Shown here one piece after another: positions 33,620 to 44,634 of a DNA stretch of 64,000 nucleotides. Origin of the DNA: Prionace glauca (Eukaryota > Chordata > Chondrichthyes > Carcharhiniformes > Carcharhinidae). Position numbers and translations under genes: made by a program. Under the pieces are notes generated by a model. That model did no database searches and was not told the DNA's origin. It was given only the letters and a program-made list of their open reading frames with translations. Within the stretch, counting starts at the first letter, position 1, and every line of letters starts with the position of its first letter. The stretch covers positions 24,227,538 to 24,291,537 of the forward strand of contig CM075760.1 of NCBI GenBank assembly GCA_037974335.1, in the 5' to 3' direction.

Positions 33620-34523
33620 CCCTCACTCATTTTCTTTCTGTTTTAAATCAGTTTTATAGGGCCTTAAAAGGGGAAGTTTTGTATTTGGGGAACAGGAAAC
33701 CAAACATCACACCAGGGTCTGATAAGTTCACCCGAGTTATTGGAACTGAATATCATTGAGTCTTGAACATGGAAGGAAAAAGCACCATTCAGAGTGGGGA
33801 GAAACCATACACCTGTTCTGTGTGTAGATGAGGCTTCAATCGATCATCAGGCTTGTGGCAACATAAACGTGTTCACGCGAAGAAACCATGGAAACGCAGG
33901 GAATGTGAGGAGTCATTTTGTTGCCCGACTCAGCTAGAAACTCATCAACACAGTCACACTGGGGAGAAACCTTTCATTTGTTCTAAGTGTGCGAAGGGAT
34001 TCAGTGATTTATCCAGCCTGCTGAGACACTGGGGAGAGGCCATTCAGTTATAATGTGTATGGGAAAGGATTCAGTGATTTATCCAACTTGTTGAAGCACC
34101 AGCGAGTCCATGCTTTGGAAAACCGTTCACCTGCCCCAAGTGTGGGAAAGGATTCACTGATTCATCCAAGATGTTGAGACACCAGCGAGTTCACAACAAG
34201 AGACCATTTAAATGCTTAAGTGCTTTAAAGGTTTTGAGAATCTGATGTCCCATCAATGTGTTTGCACCGAGGAGAGACTTTTCCAATATGTGGACTGTGG
34301 TAAATGTTATAAAAGATGTTGAGATCTGATGTTCCATCAGCGAATTCACATTGATGAGAGACCGTTCAGGTGCTCCAGCTGTGGGACTGGCTTCAGGCGA
34401 TCATCTGAACTCACTGTAGACCAGCAAATTCAAACCAAGAAAAGACTGTTCACCTGCTCCGAATGTGGAAAGGGATTTACTCCGTCATTCCACCTGCTGA
34501 GACACCAGCAACTTTGTGAGTAA
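33620..34523 (+). pseudogene. C2H2 zinc-finger pseudogene C
   Basis: A family leader (33620-33775) is followed by about eight decayed fingers. Reading shifts several times: the second complete finger loses its end near 34030-34050, stops occur (TGA in the CSVCR-GF remnant near 33827, TGA at about 34242 and 34320), and ligands are missing (final HIH becomes QIQ near 34430). The finger with [13 protein letters not shown] (34378-34410) is shared with D and E, so C belongs to that subfamily. The usual MEKPWK start is MxKKPWKRRE here. Confidence 0.88.
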
Positions 34524-34900
34524 CTTCAGTCATTGAATTCATTGGAGTCTTTTCTGTTCTTTTTCAAACTCCAGCCCAGTTACAGGGGCTAATATTTTTT
34601 GGTTTAGAAAATAGTTTGTGTAAAATACACTGTGCTGAATCTTTTTTAATAGCTGTTACAGTTTGTTCCTTTTGAAATTCTCTCCCCTGTCTGATCCGTG
34701 CTGACCAACAACGAGTGTGAGAGGCTCATGGAACTTTTTGGCACTAACATGGAGACAATCTGGTCAGCTGCCTCTGCTGTTTCCCTTCCTTCCATGAGCC
34801 CACCGGGCCAAACTATCCTTAACGAAGTCTGGAACTCACATTTTCCTCCAGTTTCCCTCCCATCTCTCTCTTATGCCCTGTCAGAACTCAGCTTGTGCAT
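34524..34900. other. 3' flank of pseudogene C, nothing recognised
   Basis: No feature supported. Confidence 0.45.
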
Positions 34901-34904
34901 GACA

Positions 34905-35000
34905 CCTCCCTCCCTCCCCCACCCCACCCCACAACCCCATCCCACAACTCCACCCCACCCCACCCCACCCCATCCCACAATCCCACCCTACAACCCCCAC
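34905..35000. repeat. CCACC-rich simple repeat
   Basis: Imperfect CCCCA/CCACCC repeats. Confidence 0.9.
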
Positions 35001-35119
35001 GACCCTTATGTTCTATTGACCCTATTCACACTAAGCTGCTGACCATTTGCCTTCTCTATATTAATTGATACTGTTTATTTGTGGTCCTAATCCTTCTCAC
35101 CTTTAAATCCACTGTCACC

Positions 35120-35660
35120 ACACATTCGGAAAAATCAATCTTTTACCTCCTCTCCAGCTTCCTTTTCCTTTCCAAGGCCCCTGAATTTGATGTTCCCCAA
35201 GGATCTATCTGTGGTCCCTCCTATTTCTCATCCACATGCATTAAGTGACATCATTCAAAAGCACCATGTGAAATTTCCCACGTACATTGATAACACCCAG
35301 CTCTAACTCACCCTCATCCCTCTCCATTCCTCCACTGTTACTGAATTATCAAACTGCTTCTCCCACATCCAGTACTGAATGAGTAGAAATTTCCTCCAGT
35401 TAAAAGTTGAGAAGATCAAAGCAGTTGTCTTCAGTCACCATTCCAAATCCCATTCCCTAACAGCTGAGCACATCCATCTTCCTCGGAACTGTCTGAGGCT
35501 GTCCTACACCCTTCACAATCTCAATGTCAGATTTGACCCCAAGATGAGTTTCTGACCACATATCCACACCGTCAGTAATATCAGATATTTCAATCTCCAT
35601 TATGTGGCCCGTGCACCCCACCTGCTGCTGAAACCCTCATCCATGCCTGTGTTACCTTTA
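35120..35660 (+). mobile_element. L2-like LINE fragment (reverse transcriptase)
   Basis: Encodes a degraded FPKDLSVVPPISHPHALSD ... TYIDNTQL (from YADDTQL) ... NFLQLKVEKIKAVVF ... HNLNVRFDPKMSF, the L2 RT palm and thumb. Several stops. Confidence 0.75.
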
Positions 35661-35694
35661 AACTGGACAGCAATTTTCCTTCCCTAAAGGACAT

Positions 35695-35860
35695 TAGTGA
35701 ACAAAATGGGTTTTTCCAACAATTGACAATTGTTTCATGGCCATCAGTAGATCCTTAATTCCAGATTTTTTTAAATTGAATTCAAATTCCATCACCTGCC
35801 ATGGTGGGATTCAAACCTGGCTTCCCAGAACATTAACAATAGTCTAGCGGCAGCACCACT
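35695..35860 (-). repeat. SINE-like repeat fragment
   Basis: Antisense of a common elasmobranch repeat with CCATGGTGGGATTCAAACC and AACATTAACAATAGTCTAG. Family unassigned; its other end occurs at 36755-36910 and 38640-38930. Confidence 0.5.
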
Positions 35861-35864
35861 GGGT

Positions 35865-36046
35865 TTCCTCCAAGTGCTGTGGTTCCCTCCCACAGCACAA
35901 AGATGTGTGGCCATGCTGAATTGCCTGTTAGTGTCAGAGGATTAGAAAGGTGGGATTATGGGGATAGGGCCTGGGTGTGATTGTGGTCAATGCAGACTCG
36001 GTGCCAAACGGCCTCCTCTTGCACTGTAGACATTCTGTGATTCTAT
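35865..36046 (+). mobile_element. HE1-like SINE, 5'-truncated
   Basis: CCTCCAAGTGCTGTGGTTCC body to CACTGTAGACATTCTGTGAT tail. Confidence 0.75.
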
Positions 36047-36249
36047 GCAGAGGAACGCCCCGTGGACAGTATGTGAAGTTGCTGAGTTCTCTTGAACTGA
36101 GAGTAGAGCTGATTGAACTACCAAGCCTGCAATGTACCTTAAAGGACCTGATCTTTCCTCTTAATTCTTCCTGATCAGTCAAATAATTAACTCTGAAATC
36201 AATCCCAATTTAATCTTTGAAGCAAAATCTACCGCCTTAAATCAGCTGT

Positions 36250-36500
36250 GAAAGAGAAAGAAATTTCTTGTTCAGAACCTTTCACACCCTCAGAACATCC
36301 CAAAGTGATTTAGTCAATGATAGATTTTGGAAGGAAGAATATGGAGAGGCAGAATAAACAAATTGGGACAGTTTTAAACAGGGTGCAGGAACACAGTGAC
36401 TGGGGGTGGATGTACACAAATGCTTGACTGTGTCAGGACAAGGAATCGAACCTTGGCCCTGGGTGATGAGGCAGCAGTGCTAACCACTGTGCTACTTGTT
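36250..36500. repeat. Repeat fragments, including antisense SINE head
   Basis: 36270-36340 is a fragment of the CCCAAAGTGATTTA-type repeat that is longer at 44795-45200. 36430-36500 is the tRNA-like head of an HE1-like SINE on the minus strand (CAGCAGTGCTAACCACTGTG). Confidence 0.55.
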
Positions 36501-36639
36501 ATCTGTCTTGAATCACAACCTTTATTTTAATCAAAAATGTTGATTGTCCCTAATTGGATTTTCCCTCACATTCTGGAGTCTGGTCAAAGAACGTAACAAT
36601 AAATAAGGGGGTGAAAAATTATCAGGGTCGGTAGGTCTT

Positions 36640-36910
36640 TGGAATTGAGATTACAATCAGATCAGACATGAGCTTACTGAGTGGCAAACCAGACTCAAGG
36701 GGCTGAGTGGCCTACTCCTAACTCATATATCTGCATGTGTGTTCACAGATGTCCTTTAGGGAAAGAAATCTGCCATCATTACCTAGTCTGGCCTCCATGT
36801 GACACCAAAGCCACAGCAATGTGGTTGATTCTTCGATGCTCACCAAGGGCAACTCGGGATGGACAATAAATGCTGGCCAGCCAATGATAACCATGTTCCA
36901 CAAATGAATT
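36640..36910 (+). repeat. LINE 3' tail and SINE-like repeat
   Basis: 36640-36725 is a CR1-like tail (GGGGCTGAGTGGCCTACTCC). 36755-36910 carries GCAATGTGGTTGATTC and GGACAATAAATGCTGGCC of the repeat also at 38745-38930. Confidence 0.6.
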
Positions 36911-37194
36911 AAAAGAATTGTAATAATAGCCATGTACTTGATATCAATGTGTATATATAATGTTTTTTTCTTATTTAAGGGGGGGGTGTGGTTTAAAATT
37001 TCAGATTTCTTCCGTAGGTAGCCAGTGTGTCTGGAAAACATTTAGCTTCAGGTGTAAAAGCAAGTTAGAACAGAAAGTCCAGTGGTTAGTTCAGAGCTTT
37101 CTTCTCCCGAGGTCAGTTCTAATAAACTGTGTCCACCTGAGTTACATTTATACAGATTCACTCACACAGTAAGCGATCAGATCTCACTGAACGA

Positions 37195-37520
37195 GAACAA
37201 CAACTTACATTTATGTAGAGTTTTTCATTTAATAAAATGTCCTGAGCAGTTTCACAGGAACAAAAGGACATATTGCGTCAGATCATACAAAGAGGTTGGT
37301 TATAAGGATAGTCTTTAGGGAGGAAAATGAAGTGGAAAGATGGAGAGGTTTAGGGAGGAAATTCCAGAGCTTAGGGTCCAGGCATCTGAAGGCACGACCA
37401 CCAATGGTGGTGTGATTTAAATCAGGGGTGAAGGACATCCAGGAATGATGCTCCGTGTGTGTGGCTCCATAGCCCAGGCTCAAGGCCCTAATCTGAACTT
37501 TGGGACAGAGTTTGACCGTC
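37195..37520 (+). repeat. Interspersed repeat (ACAACTTACATTTAT type)
   Basis: Contains AACAACTTACATTTATGTAG and GGAAATTCCAGAGCTTAGGG blocks known from widespread vertebrate repeats; family not assigned. Confidence 0.5.
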
Positions 37521-37529
37521 CCAGGTCTC

Positions 37530-38040
37530 ACAGAAAAACAATTCCCCCGATAAACATCTTGTAAGATTTGTGTTTATTTATACTATAAAAAATTGGGTCC
37601 AGTCCTCCTGTGTACTGAATGGGGATTGATTTTAACAGATTTAATCTCCTTTGGATTTCAGTGTTACAACTTGAATATCTTTTGGTTAAAAATGGAAATA
37701 AATAAATATTGGAAAAGTGAACAAAACAAAAATGGGGAAGCACACCCAATCTCCTTCATGTGCATTGAACATTCCTTCACCCACTCATCCACCCAGTGGC
37801 TCCCAGCCGGATTGATAATCAGCACAAAGCCAGAGAGAGGGGGAGCTGGTTCTCGGGATGTAAGAATGGACAAGGGCTGGAAGTTTACAGTTTATGGTCA
37901 TAACCTGCATGGAGGTAAGTCAGAATCGTGCTTGAAGCTCCATAGAGGCAGCCACTTTCTCCATGATAGACAGCCTCTGGAACCTCCACTAGCCCCTTAA
38001 CCCTCCAACCTCCCTGCCCTCCAATTAGAGAAGAAGGTGA
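37530..38040. other. Non-coding, nothing recognised
   Basis: No feature supported. Confidence 0.45.
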
Positions 38041-38054
38041 CACAGTGGTAATGT

Positions 38055-38600
38055 CTTTGATTGGATTTATTATTGTCACCTATATTGGGATACAGTGAAA
38101 AGTTTTGTTTCTTGCACAATATACAGACAAAACATACTGTTCATAGAGTACATCAGGGAGAAGGAAAGGAGACAGTGCGGAAAATAATGTTAGAGTCATA
38201 GCTAGAACATAGAATATTACAGCACAGTACAGGCCCTTTGGCCCTCAATGTTGTGCCGAGCTATGTCCAATTCCAAGATCAAGCTATCCCACTCCCTATA
38301 ATTCTGGTGTAGAGAAAAGCTTAATGCAAGGTAGGTCCATTCAAGAGTCTGATGGCTGTAGAGAAGAAGGTGTTCTTGAGTTGGTTGGTCTGTGATCTCA
38401 GAGTTGAATGCTTTCTATGATGCATCTGTAAAAGCTAATGAGAGTTGTAGCGGACATGCCAAATTTTCTTAGCCTCCTGAGAAAGCAGAGGTGTTGGTTG
38501 GGTTTCTTAACTATAGTGTTAGTGTGGAGGGACCAGGACAGGTTGTTGGTGATCTGGACACCTCAAAACATGAAGCTGTTAACCATGTCCACTTCTGGAA
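38055..38600. repeat. Composite repeat block with LINE C 3' end
   Basis: 38055-38200 has TACAGTGAAAAGTTTTGTTT, a common elasmobranch repeat. 38205-38305 is the LINE C 3' end on the minus strand (AACATAGAATATTACAGCAC). 38306-38600 resumes the first repeat and resembles a Rex1-like LINE 3' region (AAAGCAGAGGTGTTGGTTGG). Confidence 0.55.
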
Positions 38601-38639
38601 TAGTCATCTTGAAGTCCAGCCTAATGCTCTGGGGACATG

Positions 38640-38930
38640 GGTTCAAATCCCCAATTCAGTTAATGAATCTGGAATTCTAAAGCTAGTCTCAGTAATGATG
38701 TCCACGTTAGTTATCATTAATTGTTGTAAAACTTTACTAAGTTCCTTTAGAGAAGGAAATGTGCCATCCTTATCTGGTCTGGCCTACGTGTGACTCTGGA
38801 CTCACAGCAATGTGGTTGAGTCTAGGGCCGAGCAAACCACTCAGTTGAAGGACAATAAGGGATGGGTAATAAGTTCTGGCCTTTCCAGTGATGCCCACAT
38901 CCCAGGAGACAACAAAATAACATGTCCTGA
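38640..38930 (+). repeat. SINE-like repeat
   Basis: Starts GGTTCAAATCCCCAATTCAG, which may be a degenerate B box, and ends GATGCCCACATCCCAGG. Same family as 36755-36910. Confidence 0.5.
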
Positions 38931-39470
38931 CCTTCTTCAGCTCCCCCAACTGGCTTCACTCCACTTATACTTTCACCTGCTGAGGTCCTAAAGGATGGAA
39001 ATCCCCCACTAAATTTGCCTCCTTACCTTTTCAATCCAGCTTCTTACTGTCTGTGAAGGGTCTTGGTACATTTTAACCTGTTACTGAATAAATACCAACT
39101 GTTATTGTCACTGCTTTTCATCTGAAAACTCAGAAATGCCACAAAAACATTTGGAAACTTCAGATCAGAGACATTTTCAGACTGGGAATAGTCACTTGTG
39201 ATCAGGAATAGCTCACAGTTCTATATCAATCTGATTTCAGAGCATGCCCTGTAAACAATCACTATCTAATAATCTTCATAAAATGTAAAAAAAAATCCTT
39301 GAAAATTAACAGAACAGCACTCTCTGTCCTTCCCCCTCTCCTTATAAAGAAAGCTTCCACAGCAGCTTGCCAGGTGACAAACCCAGAATGGACCTGTTTT
39401 CTCTACCCAGATAAGGAGCTCTGATCCATGGAAGAGAGTGGCTGGGACACATTTCTTACACACCTCAGGA
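38931..39470 (-). other. 3' flank of gene D
   Basis: 39390-39470 mirrors the 3' flank of gene E (44640-44780; AGAGAGTGGCTGGGACACAT), so it is inherited 3' UTR. The rest is unassigned. Confidence 0.55.
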
Positions 39471-40445
39471 TTAGCCCACACATTCAGTCCTCAATGTGAT
39501 TAACGGCAGTAAAAGCACACACTCATGAAATTGCTGGTGTCTGAGCATTTGCTGTGAGTCAGTGAATACATTCCCACACTCGGAACAGGTGAACAGTCTC
39601 TCTCCAGTGTGAACTTGCTGGTGTATCATTAGGTCATTGCTACTTTTAATGTTCTGCTCATAATCAAAATATTTATAATGTTTTATATCAGGGTGAATCC
39701 GCTGATGTTTCAACAGGTTGTATGACTGAGTGAATCCCTTCCCACACACGCAGCAGGTGAACGGTCTCTCCCCAGTGTGAACTCGTTGGTGCATCACGAG
39801 ATTTTTGCTGCTTTTAAAGCTCTGCTCACAGTCAAAACATTTAAAAGGTTTTATATCGGAATGAATTTGCTGGTGTTTCAGCAGGTGGTATGACTGAATG
39901 AAGTTCTTCCCACACACAGAGCAGGTGTATGGTCTCTCTCCAGTGTGAATTCGCTGGTGTACAGTGAGTTCAGATGATCGCCTGAAGCCAGTCCCACAGT
40001 GAGAGCATCTGAAAGGTCTCTCATCAGTGTGAACACGTTGATGACAAGTCACTTCACCAGAGGTTTTAAAGCACTTCCCACAGTCTGGACATTTAAAGGG
40101 TCTCTTGTCAGTGTGAACTCGCTGGTGTTTCTGCACGTTGGATGTAGCAGTGAATCCCTTCCCACACAAGGGGCAGGTGAATGGCTTCTCCTCACTTTGA
40201 ATGTGTTGGTGCCTCAGCAGATACTTTTTGCTTTTAAATGTTTTCTCACAGTCAGAACATTTGAAAGGTGTCTGATCAGTGTGAACATACTGGTGTGTCA
40301 GCAGGCTGGATGACTGAGTGAATCCCTCCCCACAGGTGGAGCAGGTGAACGGCCTCTCCCCAGTGTGAGCGCGTCGATGCATTTCCAGTTCGGAAGGGTA
40401 ACTGTATCCTTTCCCACAATCCCCACATTTCCATGGTTTCTCCAT
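39471..40445 (-). CDS. C2H2 zinc-finger protein, gene D, 11 finger units (9 intact)
   Basis: 324 residues from [14 protein letters not shown]; the frame is open upstream to 40481 but without an ATG. Eleven units at 28-residue spacing. Unit 3 ends HQHIQ, so the last zinc ligand at residue 83 is Gln. Unit 10 has Tyr in place of both Cys (residues 259 and 262). Units 7-8 and 9-10 are clearly similar, as if a two-finger block was duplicated. Unit 6 ([13 protein letters not shown]) marks the C/D/E subfamily. The last 17 residues are unlike the paralogues. Linkers are often non-canonical (TDQTPFK, SEEKPF, SDIKPFK). Divergent partner of E. Confidence 0.9.
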   Translation of the reverse strand: MEKPWKCGDCGKGYSYPSELEMHRRAHTGERPFTCSTCGEGFTQSSSLLTHQYVHTDQTPFKCSDCEKTFKSKKYLLRHQHIQSEEKPFTCPLCGKGFTATSNVQKHQRVHTDKRPFKCPDCGKCFKTSGEVTCHQRVHTDERPFRCSHCGTGFRRSSELTVHQRIHTGERPYTCSVCGKNFIQSYHLLKHQQIHSDIKPFKCFDCEQSFKSSKNLVMHQRVHTGERPFTCCVCGKGFTQSYNLLKHQRIHPDIKHYKYFDYEQNIKSSNDLMIHQQVHTGERLFTCSECGNVFTDSQQMLRHQQFHECVLLLPLITLRTECVG

Positions 40446-40798
40446 GGTGCCGGTGTCCTTGTCTCTCTCCAGGTTGGACACGCAGTTGAATCCTCATCCA
40501 CACACAGAACATGTGAATGGTTTCTCCTTGCTGTGGATGGTATGATGTTCTTTCAGGCTGTGTAACTGGTTAAAGCTCTTTCCATAGTCAGTTCACAGAA
40601 GTACTCTCACTCAGGTATTTGTGTGTCTCAGTGCTTTTCCAGTCACCTTGACGTTTGAAATCATTTCTCACAGACAGAACAAACATTTCTCCTTTCACAT
40701 TCAAAGGCCAATGATATTCTGACCCTGATGAATCGAGTGACTCTGTCAGATCTCGATGTGATATCTGTTTCTGTCTGTAATTCCTCCTTTCCAATATT
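40446..40798 (-). other. Gene D leader (start of exon 2)
   Basis: Preceded by the intact acceptor GTTTTACAG (exon from 40798). The minus strand contains an untranslated remnant of one and a half fingers: [20 protein letters not shown] then CSVCG, a stop, and GFN (about 40485-40590). Confidence 0.7.
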
Positions 40799-40924
40799 CT
40801 GTAAAACAGTTTACAAAAGTCATCAGTCAGTCCAGGATAAAAATTCTGAACAATTTTAGTTTCTCTGGAACATTTTTTCCTCTCTTGCTTGCCTTCATTG
40901 GCCAGAACATCAAGTATAAAAGTT

Positions 40925-41433
40925 GGCAAGAAGTGTTACAGCTGCATAAAACTTTAGTTAGGCCACATTTAGAGTATTTCATGCAGTTATGGTCACCACA
41001 CGACCAAAAGGACGTGGGTGCTTTGGAGAGAGTATAAAGAAGGTTTACCAGATGTTGCCCAGTCTAGAGGGTTTAAGGTACGAGAAGAGGTTGGATAAAC
41101 CTGGATTGTTTTCTATCAGGGTGACCTGATATAAGTCTACAAAATTATGAGATGTATAGATAGGATGGATAGTCAGAGGTTCTTTCCCAGGGCACAGGTT
41201 GAAGATGAGATGGGGAAAGTTTTTCACACAGAGGGTTGTGGGTGCCTGGAATGTGCTGCCAATGGAGGTGATGGAAGCAGACACTTTAGCAACATTCAAG
41301 GCATATCTTGATAGACATGTGAACAGGAGGTGAACAGAGGGATAGAAACCAGTAGTGGATCTAAATTAGGAATCAGCACAGGCTTAGTGGGCCAAAGGGC
41401 CTGTTCCTGCACTGCATTGTTCTTTGTTCTAAA
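40925..41433 (+). mobile_element. CR1-like LINE 3' end in intron 1 of gene D
   Basis: Encodes a degraded LHKTLVRPHLEYFMQLW, then a 3' UTR ending GGGCCAAAGGGCCTGTTCCT. Antisense to gene D. Diverged from A, B and C. Confidence 0.8.
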
Positions 41434-41639
41434 TCTGTAAATCCCTGTCCCACACACTCTCCCTCCTCCTTGGTCTGAAATCCAAACCCATCTCACCATT
41501 TCTTTCCTCCACTCCCAGTTTTCTCTCCCTCCCTGTCCTCAGTCTGGGTTCAGTTCTCCAGCTCCTGTCTGCAGACTGACAGTAAACCCAATGGATCTTA
41601 TTGGGGGGTTTGGAACCTCCTCCACTCACCCGCCTGAGT

Positions 41640-41955
41640 CCAGATTCACTGTCACACTGCGCATGCTTCAGCTCACAATGGGCTGGGGAGTGATTGACGG
41701 GCAGCCCCGGGCCAATAGGAAGAGGATCATCCGGGACTTGGCTTGAACCCAGGTCACCGCCCCCATCTTGGGAGAGGAAGGCGTGTCTTTTGTTGAGGGA
41801 GCGGAGCGCGGGGACGGCCATCTTGGTAAGGGAGGGGGTGAGTGGGCGGGCTTCCTCCCCGTTGCCTGGGCCCGGTTACTGGGCAACCGGCGGGCGCCGC
41901 CATGTTGTGGTGGTGATTGTCCATCCGGGTGTTTAGTGAAGGAGTGGACAATGAG
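41640..41955. promoter_or_regulatory. Bidirectional GC-rich promoter of genes D and E
   Basis: CpG-rich block with GCGCATGC (NRF1-like), GGGCCAATAGG (CCAAT), GGCCATCTTGG and GCCGCCATGTTG (YY1-like), GGGCGGGC (GC box) and GGTTACTGGGCAACC (RFX-like X-box). Lies between divergent genes. Its sequence is only weakly similar to the other two promoters, matching the subfamily split. Confidence 0.7.
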
Positions 41956-42163
41956 CTGGAGGTGAGTTTGGAAAGTGTTCAGAGGAAGGTGTGAAATCAG
42001 ATTGACATCCAGATCTGTGTAAGAACTAGAAATTCACATTCAGAATGTTTCTCAAAGCTCACCACAATGCTGCAAATACTCAGCTCATCAACAACAATCC
42101 CCTGGCATTGCAAATGTTAACTCTGTTTCTCTTCACAGAAGCTGCCAAAACCTGCTGAGGATT

Positions 42164-42258
42164 TCCACAACTTTCTGTTTTTACTTCCCATTTCCACAAC
42201 TTTCTGTTTTTACTTCCCATTTCCACAACTTTCTGTTTTTACTTCCCATTTCCAGCTT
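42164..42258. repeat. Tandem repeat, 29-bp unit, three copies
   Basis: Near-identical copies of CACAACTTTCTGTTTTTAC plus TTCCCATTTC. The first copy arises inside a common repeat (GCTGAGGATTTCCACAAC). Confidence 0.95.
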
Positions 42259-42283
42259 CTCCAGTCTTTAACTGCCTTTATTA

Positions 42284-42592
42284 TCGAATTCCTACAGTGC
42301 AGAACCATTTGGCCCATTGAGCCTGCACTGAACAACGATCCCACTCAGGCCCCATCCCTGCAACCTCACCTAGTTACCCTGTTAATCACCCTGAGGGTAC
42401 TAAGTAGGTCAATTTAGCATGGCCAGTCCACCTAGCCTGCAGATCTTTGGACTGGGGAGGAAACCGGAGCACCCGGAGGAAACTCACGCAGATATGGGGA
42501 GAATGTGCAAATTCCACACAGATAGTGATCCAAGCCGGGAATCGAACACAGGTCCCTGGCGCTGTCAGGCAGCAGTGCTAACCACTGTGCTT
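42284..42592 (-). mobile_element. HE1-like SINE, full length
   Basis: The minus strand reads from 42592: GCACAGTGGTTAGCACTGCT head, a B box GTTCGATTCCC, the GAATTTGCACATTCTCCCC body, GGGTGGGATCG-like segment and the terminal CACTGTAGGAATTCGA. The type-1 tail ends at 42284. Confidence 0.85.
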
Positions 42593-42605
42593 TTTTTTTT
42601 GTTTT

Positions 42606-42875
42606 TGAAGTTAAAATTTATTTATTAATCACAAATAAGGCTTACATTAACACGGCAATGAAGTTACTGTGAAATTCCCTGAGTCACCACACCCCAGCAC
42701 CTGTTTAGGTCAATGCACCGAATGGCACATCTTTCACACTGTGAGCGGAAGCCGGAGCACCCAGAGGAAACCCACACAGACATGGGGAGAATGTACAAGC
42801 TCCACACACAGCCAAGGCTGGAATTGAACTGGGTTCCTGTCACTATAAGACAGCAGTGCTAACCACTGTGCTTTT
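42606..42875 (-). mobile_element. HE1-like SINE, second tail type
   Basis: The same tRNA-like head and body, but the tail reads CAGTAACTTCATTGCC and TTAATGTAAGCC, then an A/T tail. The same tail type occurs at 56443-56735. Confidence 0.8.
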
Positions 42876-43547
42876 TTTAAAATAATGTCACCATTTAAAT
42901 ACACAAATTAGCAATGTTTATTTGTTTAACTGAGACTGGGGCAATATCAGGAGCAATATCAGGAATCACTTCACGGAAAATAGAAATCTGGAATTCTGAT
43001 CGGATTCAGTCAACAGAAAATTTAAAAACTGAGATTGTGAGAAGGTTGTAAGATGAGAGTGTTAAGGATTATGGAATCGAGGAAGATGGATGGATTTAAC
43101 AATCAGATCAGGCAATTCATCCTCAAAGCCAAGAGACTACCAATGAAATAGGAAGTCAGGGCAGATCGGGAAGGTGGGGCTCTTTTTGTGTCATGCCCAA
43201 GGGACTCAGGTGACTGGGTACCACTTAAGAGAGGAAGCTGGCGAGTCTTGTCCAGCCAACAGGGTACAGGTGTGACTGTCATAGTGAAGGGGCATTGAGT
43301 AGATGGGGCATCAGGGATGCAGTGACCAGGAGAGAAAATGATTGAATTTATTCTGATTCTGCAAACACAGCTGGAGATCTGAACACAGCCCAAGAAAAGG
43401 GGGAGGGAAAACTGAGAGTGGAGGAAAGACACTTCGTTGGATTCTGGATTCTGATTGTTGGGATGGGGAACAAAACTGAAACTAGAATTGTCTTGTGTAT
43501 TTCTATCCTGGATTTACAGTGATGACATTTATAAACTCCTTTTTCAG

Positions 43548-43875
43548 GATATTGGAAGGAGAGGAAACTCAAACCAAGCATCACATCAAGATCTGACGGA
43601 ACTTTTTGATGCATTGGGATGTGAATGTGGAAGGGGAAAGGGTTTTCTGTCCTGTCTGAGGGAAAAGATTTCAAACATCAGTGTGATTGGAAAAGCACCG
43701 AGATACACACACATACAGACCCAAGTGAAGATGTTCCAGTGAACTGACTGTGGAAAGAGCTTTAACCAGTTACACAGCCTGAAAAAAAATCACACCATTC
43801 ACTGCAAAGAGAAACTATACACATGTGTGTATGGACACGCCTTCAACTGATCAACTGGACAGACACTTCAGCACT
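43548..43875 (+). other. Gene E leader (start of exon 2)
   Basis: Contains the untranslated finger remnant (GTGAACTGACTGTGGAAAGA to CTTCAACTGATC, 43738-43854), with stops before and after it. An in-frame ATG at 43831 would add 15 residues. Confidence 0.7.
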
Positions 43876-44634
43876 ATGGTGAAACCATGGAAATGTGAGG
43901 ATTGTGGGAAGGGATTCAAATGGCCATCCCAGCTGGAAATTCATCAGCGCACTCACACTGGGGAGAGGCCATTCACCTGCTCCACGTGTGGGAAGGGATT
44001 CAGAGAGTCATCCAACCTGCTACAACACCAGCGAGTTCACACTGACTTGAGACCTTTTAAATGTCCAGACTGTGGGAAGTGCTATAAAAGTTCTGGGGAC
44101 CTGATGTCCCATCAACATGTTCACACTGACCAGAAGCCATTCAGGTGCTCTCAGTGTGGGACTGGGTTCAGGAAATCATCTGAATTCACCGTACACCAGC
44201 GCACTCACACTGGGGAGAGGCCGTTCACCTGCTCCATGTGTGGGAAGGGGTTCATTAATTCATCCAACCTGTTGAGACACCAGCGCACTCACTCTGACGC
44301 AAGAACTTTTAAATGTCCTGACTGTGAGGACAGTTTTAAAAACAGTGATAATCTGCTGAGACATCAACGCACTCACACTGGAGAGAGGCCATTCACCTGC
44401 TCCGAATGTGGGAAGGGATTCACTCGATCAGCCGCACTGCTGACACACCGGCGAGTTCACAGCGGAGAGAGGCCGTTCACCTGCTGTGTGTGTGGGAAGA
44501 GATTTACTTGTTCATCTCATCTATTGAAACACCAACACACTCACACTGTGGAGAGGCCATTCATCTGCTCTTTGTGTGGGAAGGGATTCATGCAATCTTC
44601 TAACCTGCTGACACATCAGCAAATTCACAAGTGA
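43876..44634 (+). CDS. C2H2 zinc-finger protein, gene E, 9 fingers
   Basis: 252 residues from [14 protein letters not shown], aligned with the MEKPWK start of the paralogues; an ATG at 43831 is an alternative. Nine fingers with all ligands, at 28-residue spacing, ending one Lys after finger 9. Fingers 3 and 4 ([11 protein letters not shown] and [13 protein letters not shown]) match fingers 5 and 6 of D. Linkers vary (TDLRPFK, TDQKPFR, SDARTFK). Nuclear, probably DNA-binding. Divergent partner of D. Confidence 0.92.
   Translation: MVKPWKCEDCGKGFKWPSQLEIHQRTHTGERPFTCSTCGKGFRESSNLLQHQRVHTDLRPFKCPDCGKCYKSSGDLMSHQHVHTDQKPFRCSQCGTGFRKSSEFTVHQRTHTGERPFTCSMCGKGFINSSNLLRHQRTHSDARTFKCPDCEDSFKNSDNLLRHQRTHTGERPFTCSECGKGFTRSAALLTHRRVHSGERPFTCCVCGKRFTCSSHLLKHQHTHTVERPFICSLCGKGFMQSSNLLTHQQIHK

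Larger units (their letters stand above)
41956..43547 (+). other. Predicted intron 1 of gene E
   Basis: Donor GTGAGT at 41962; acceptor TTTTTCAG with exon 2 from 43548. Contains the tandem repeat at 42164-42258 and two antisense SINEs; 42880-43547 has nothing recognised. Confidence 0.55.
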
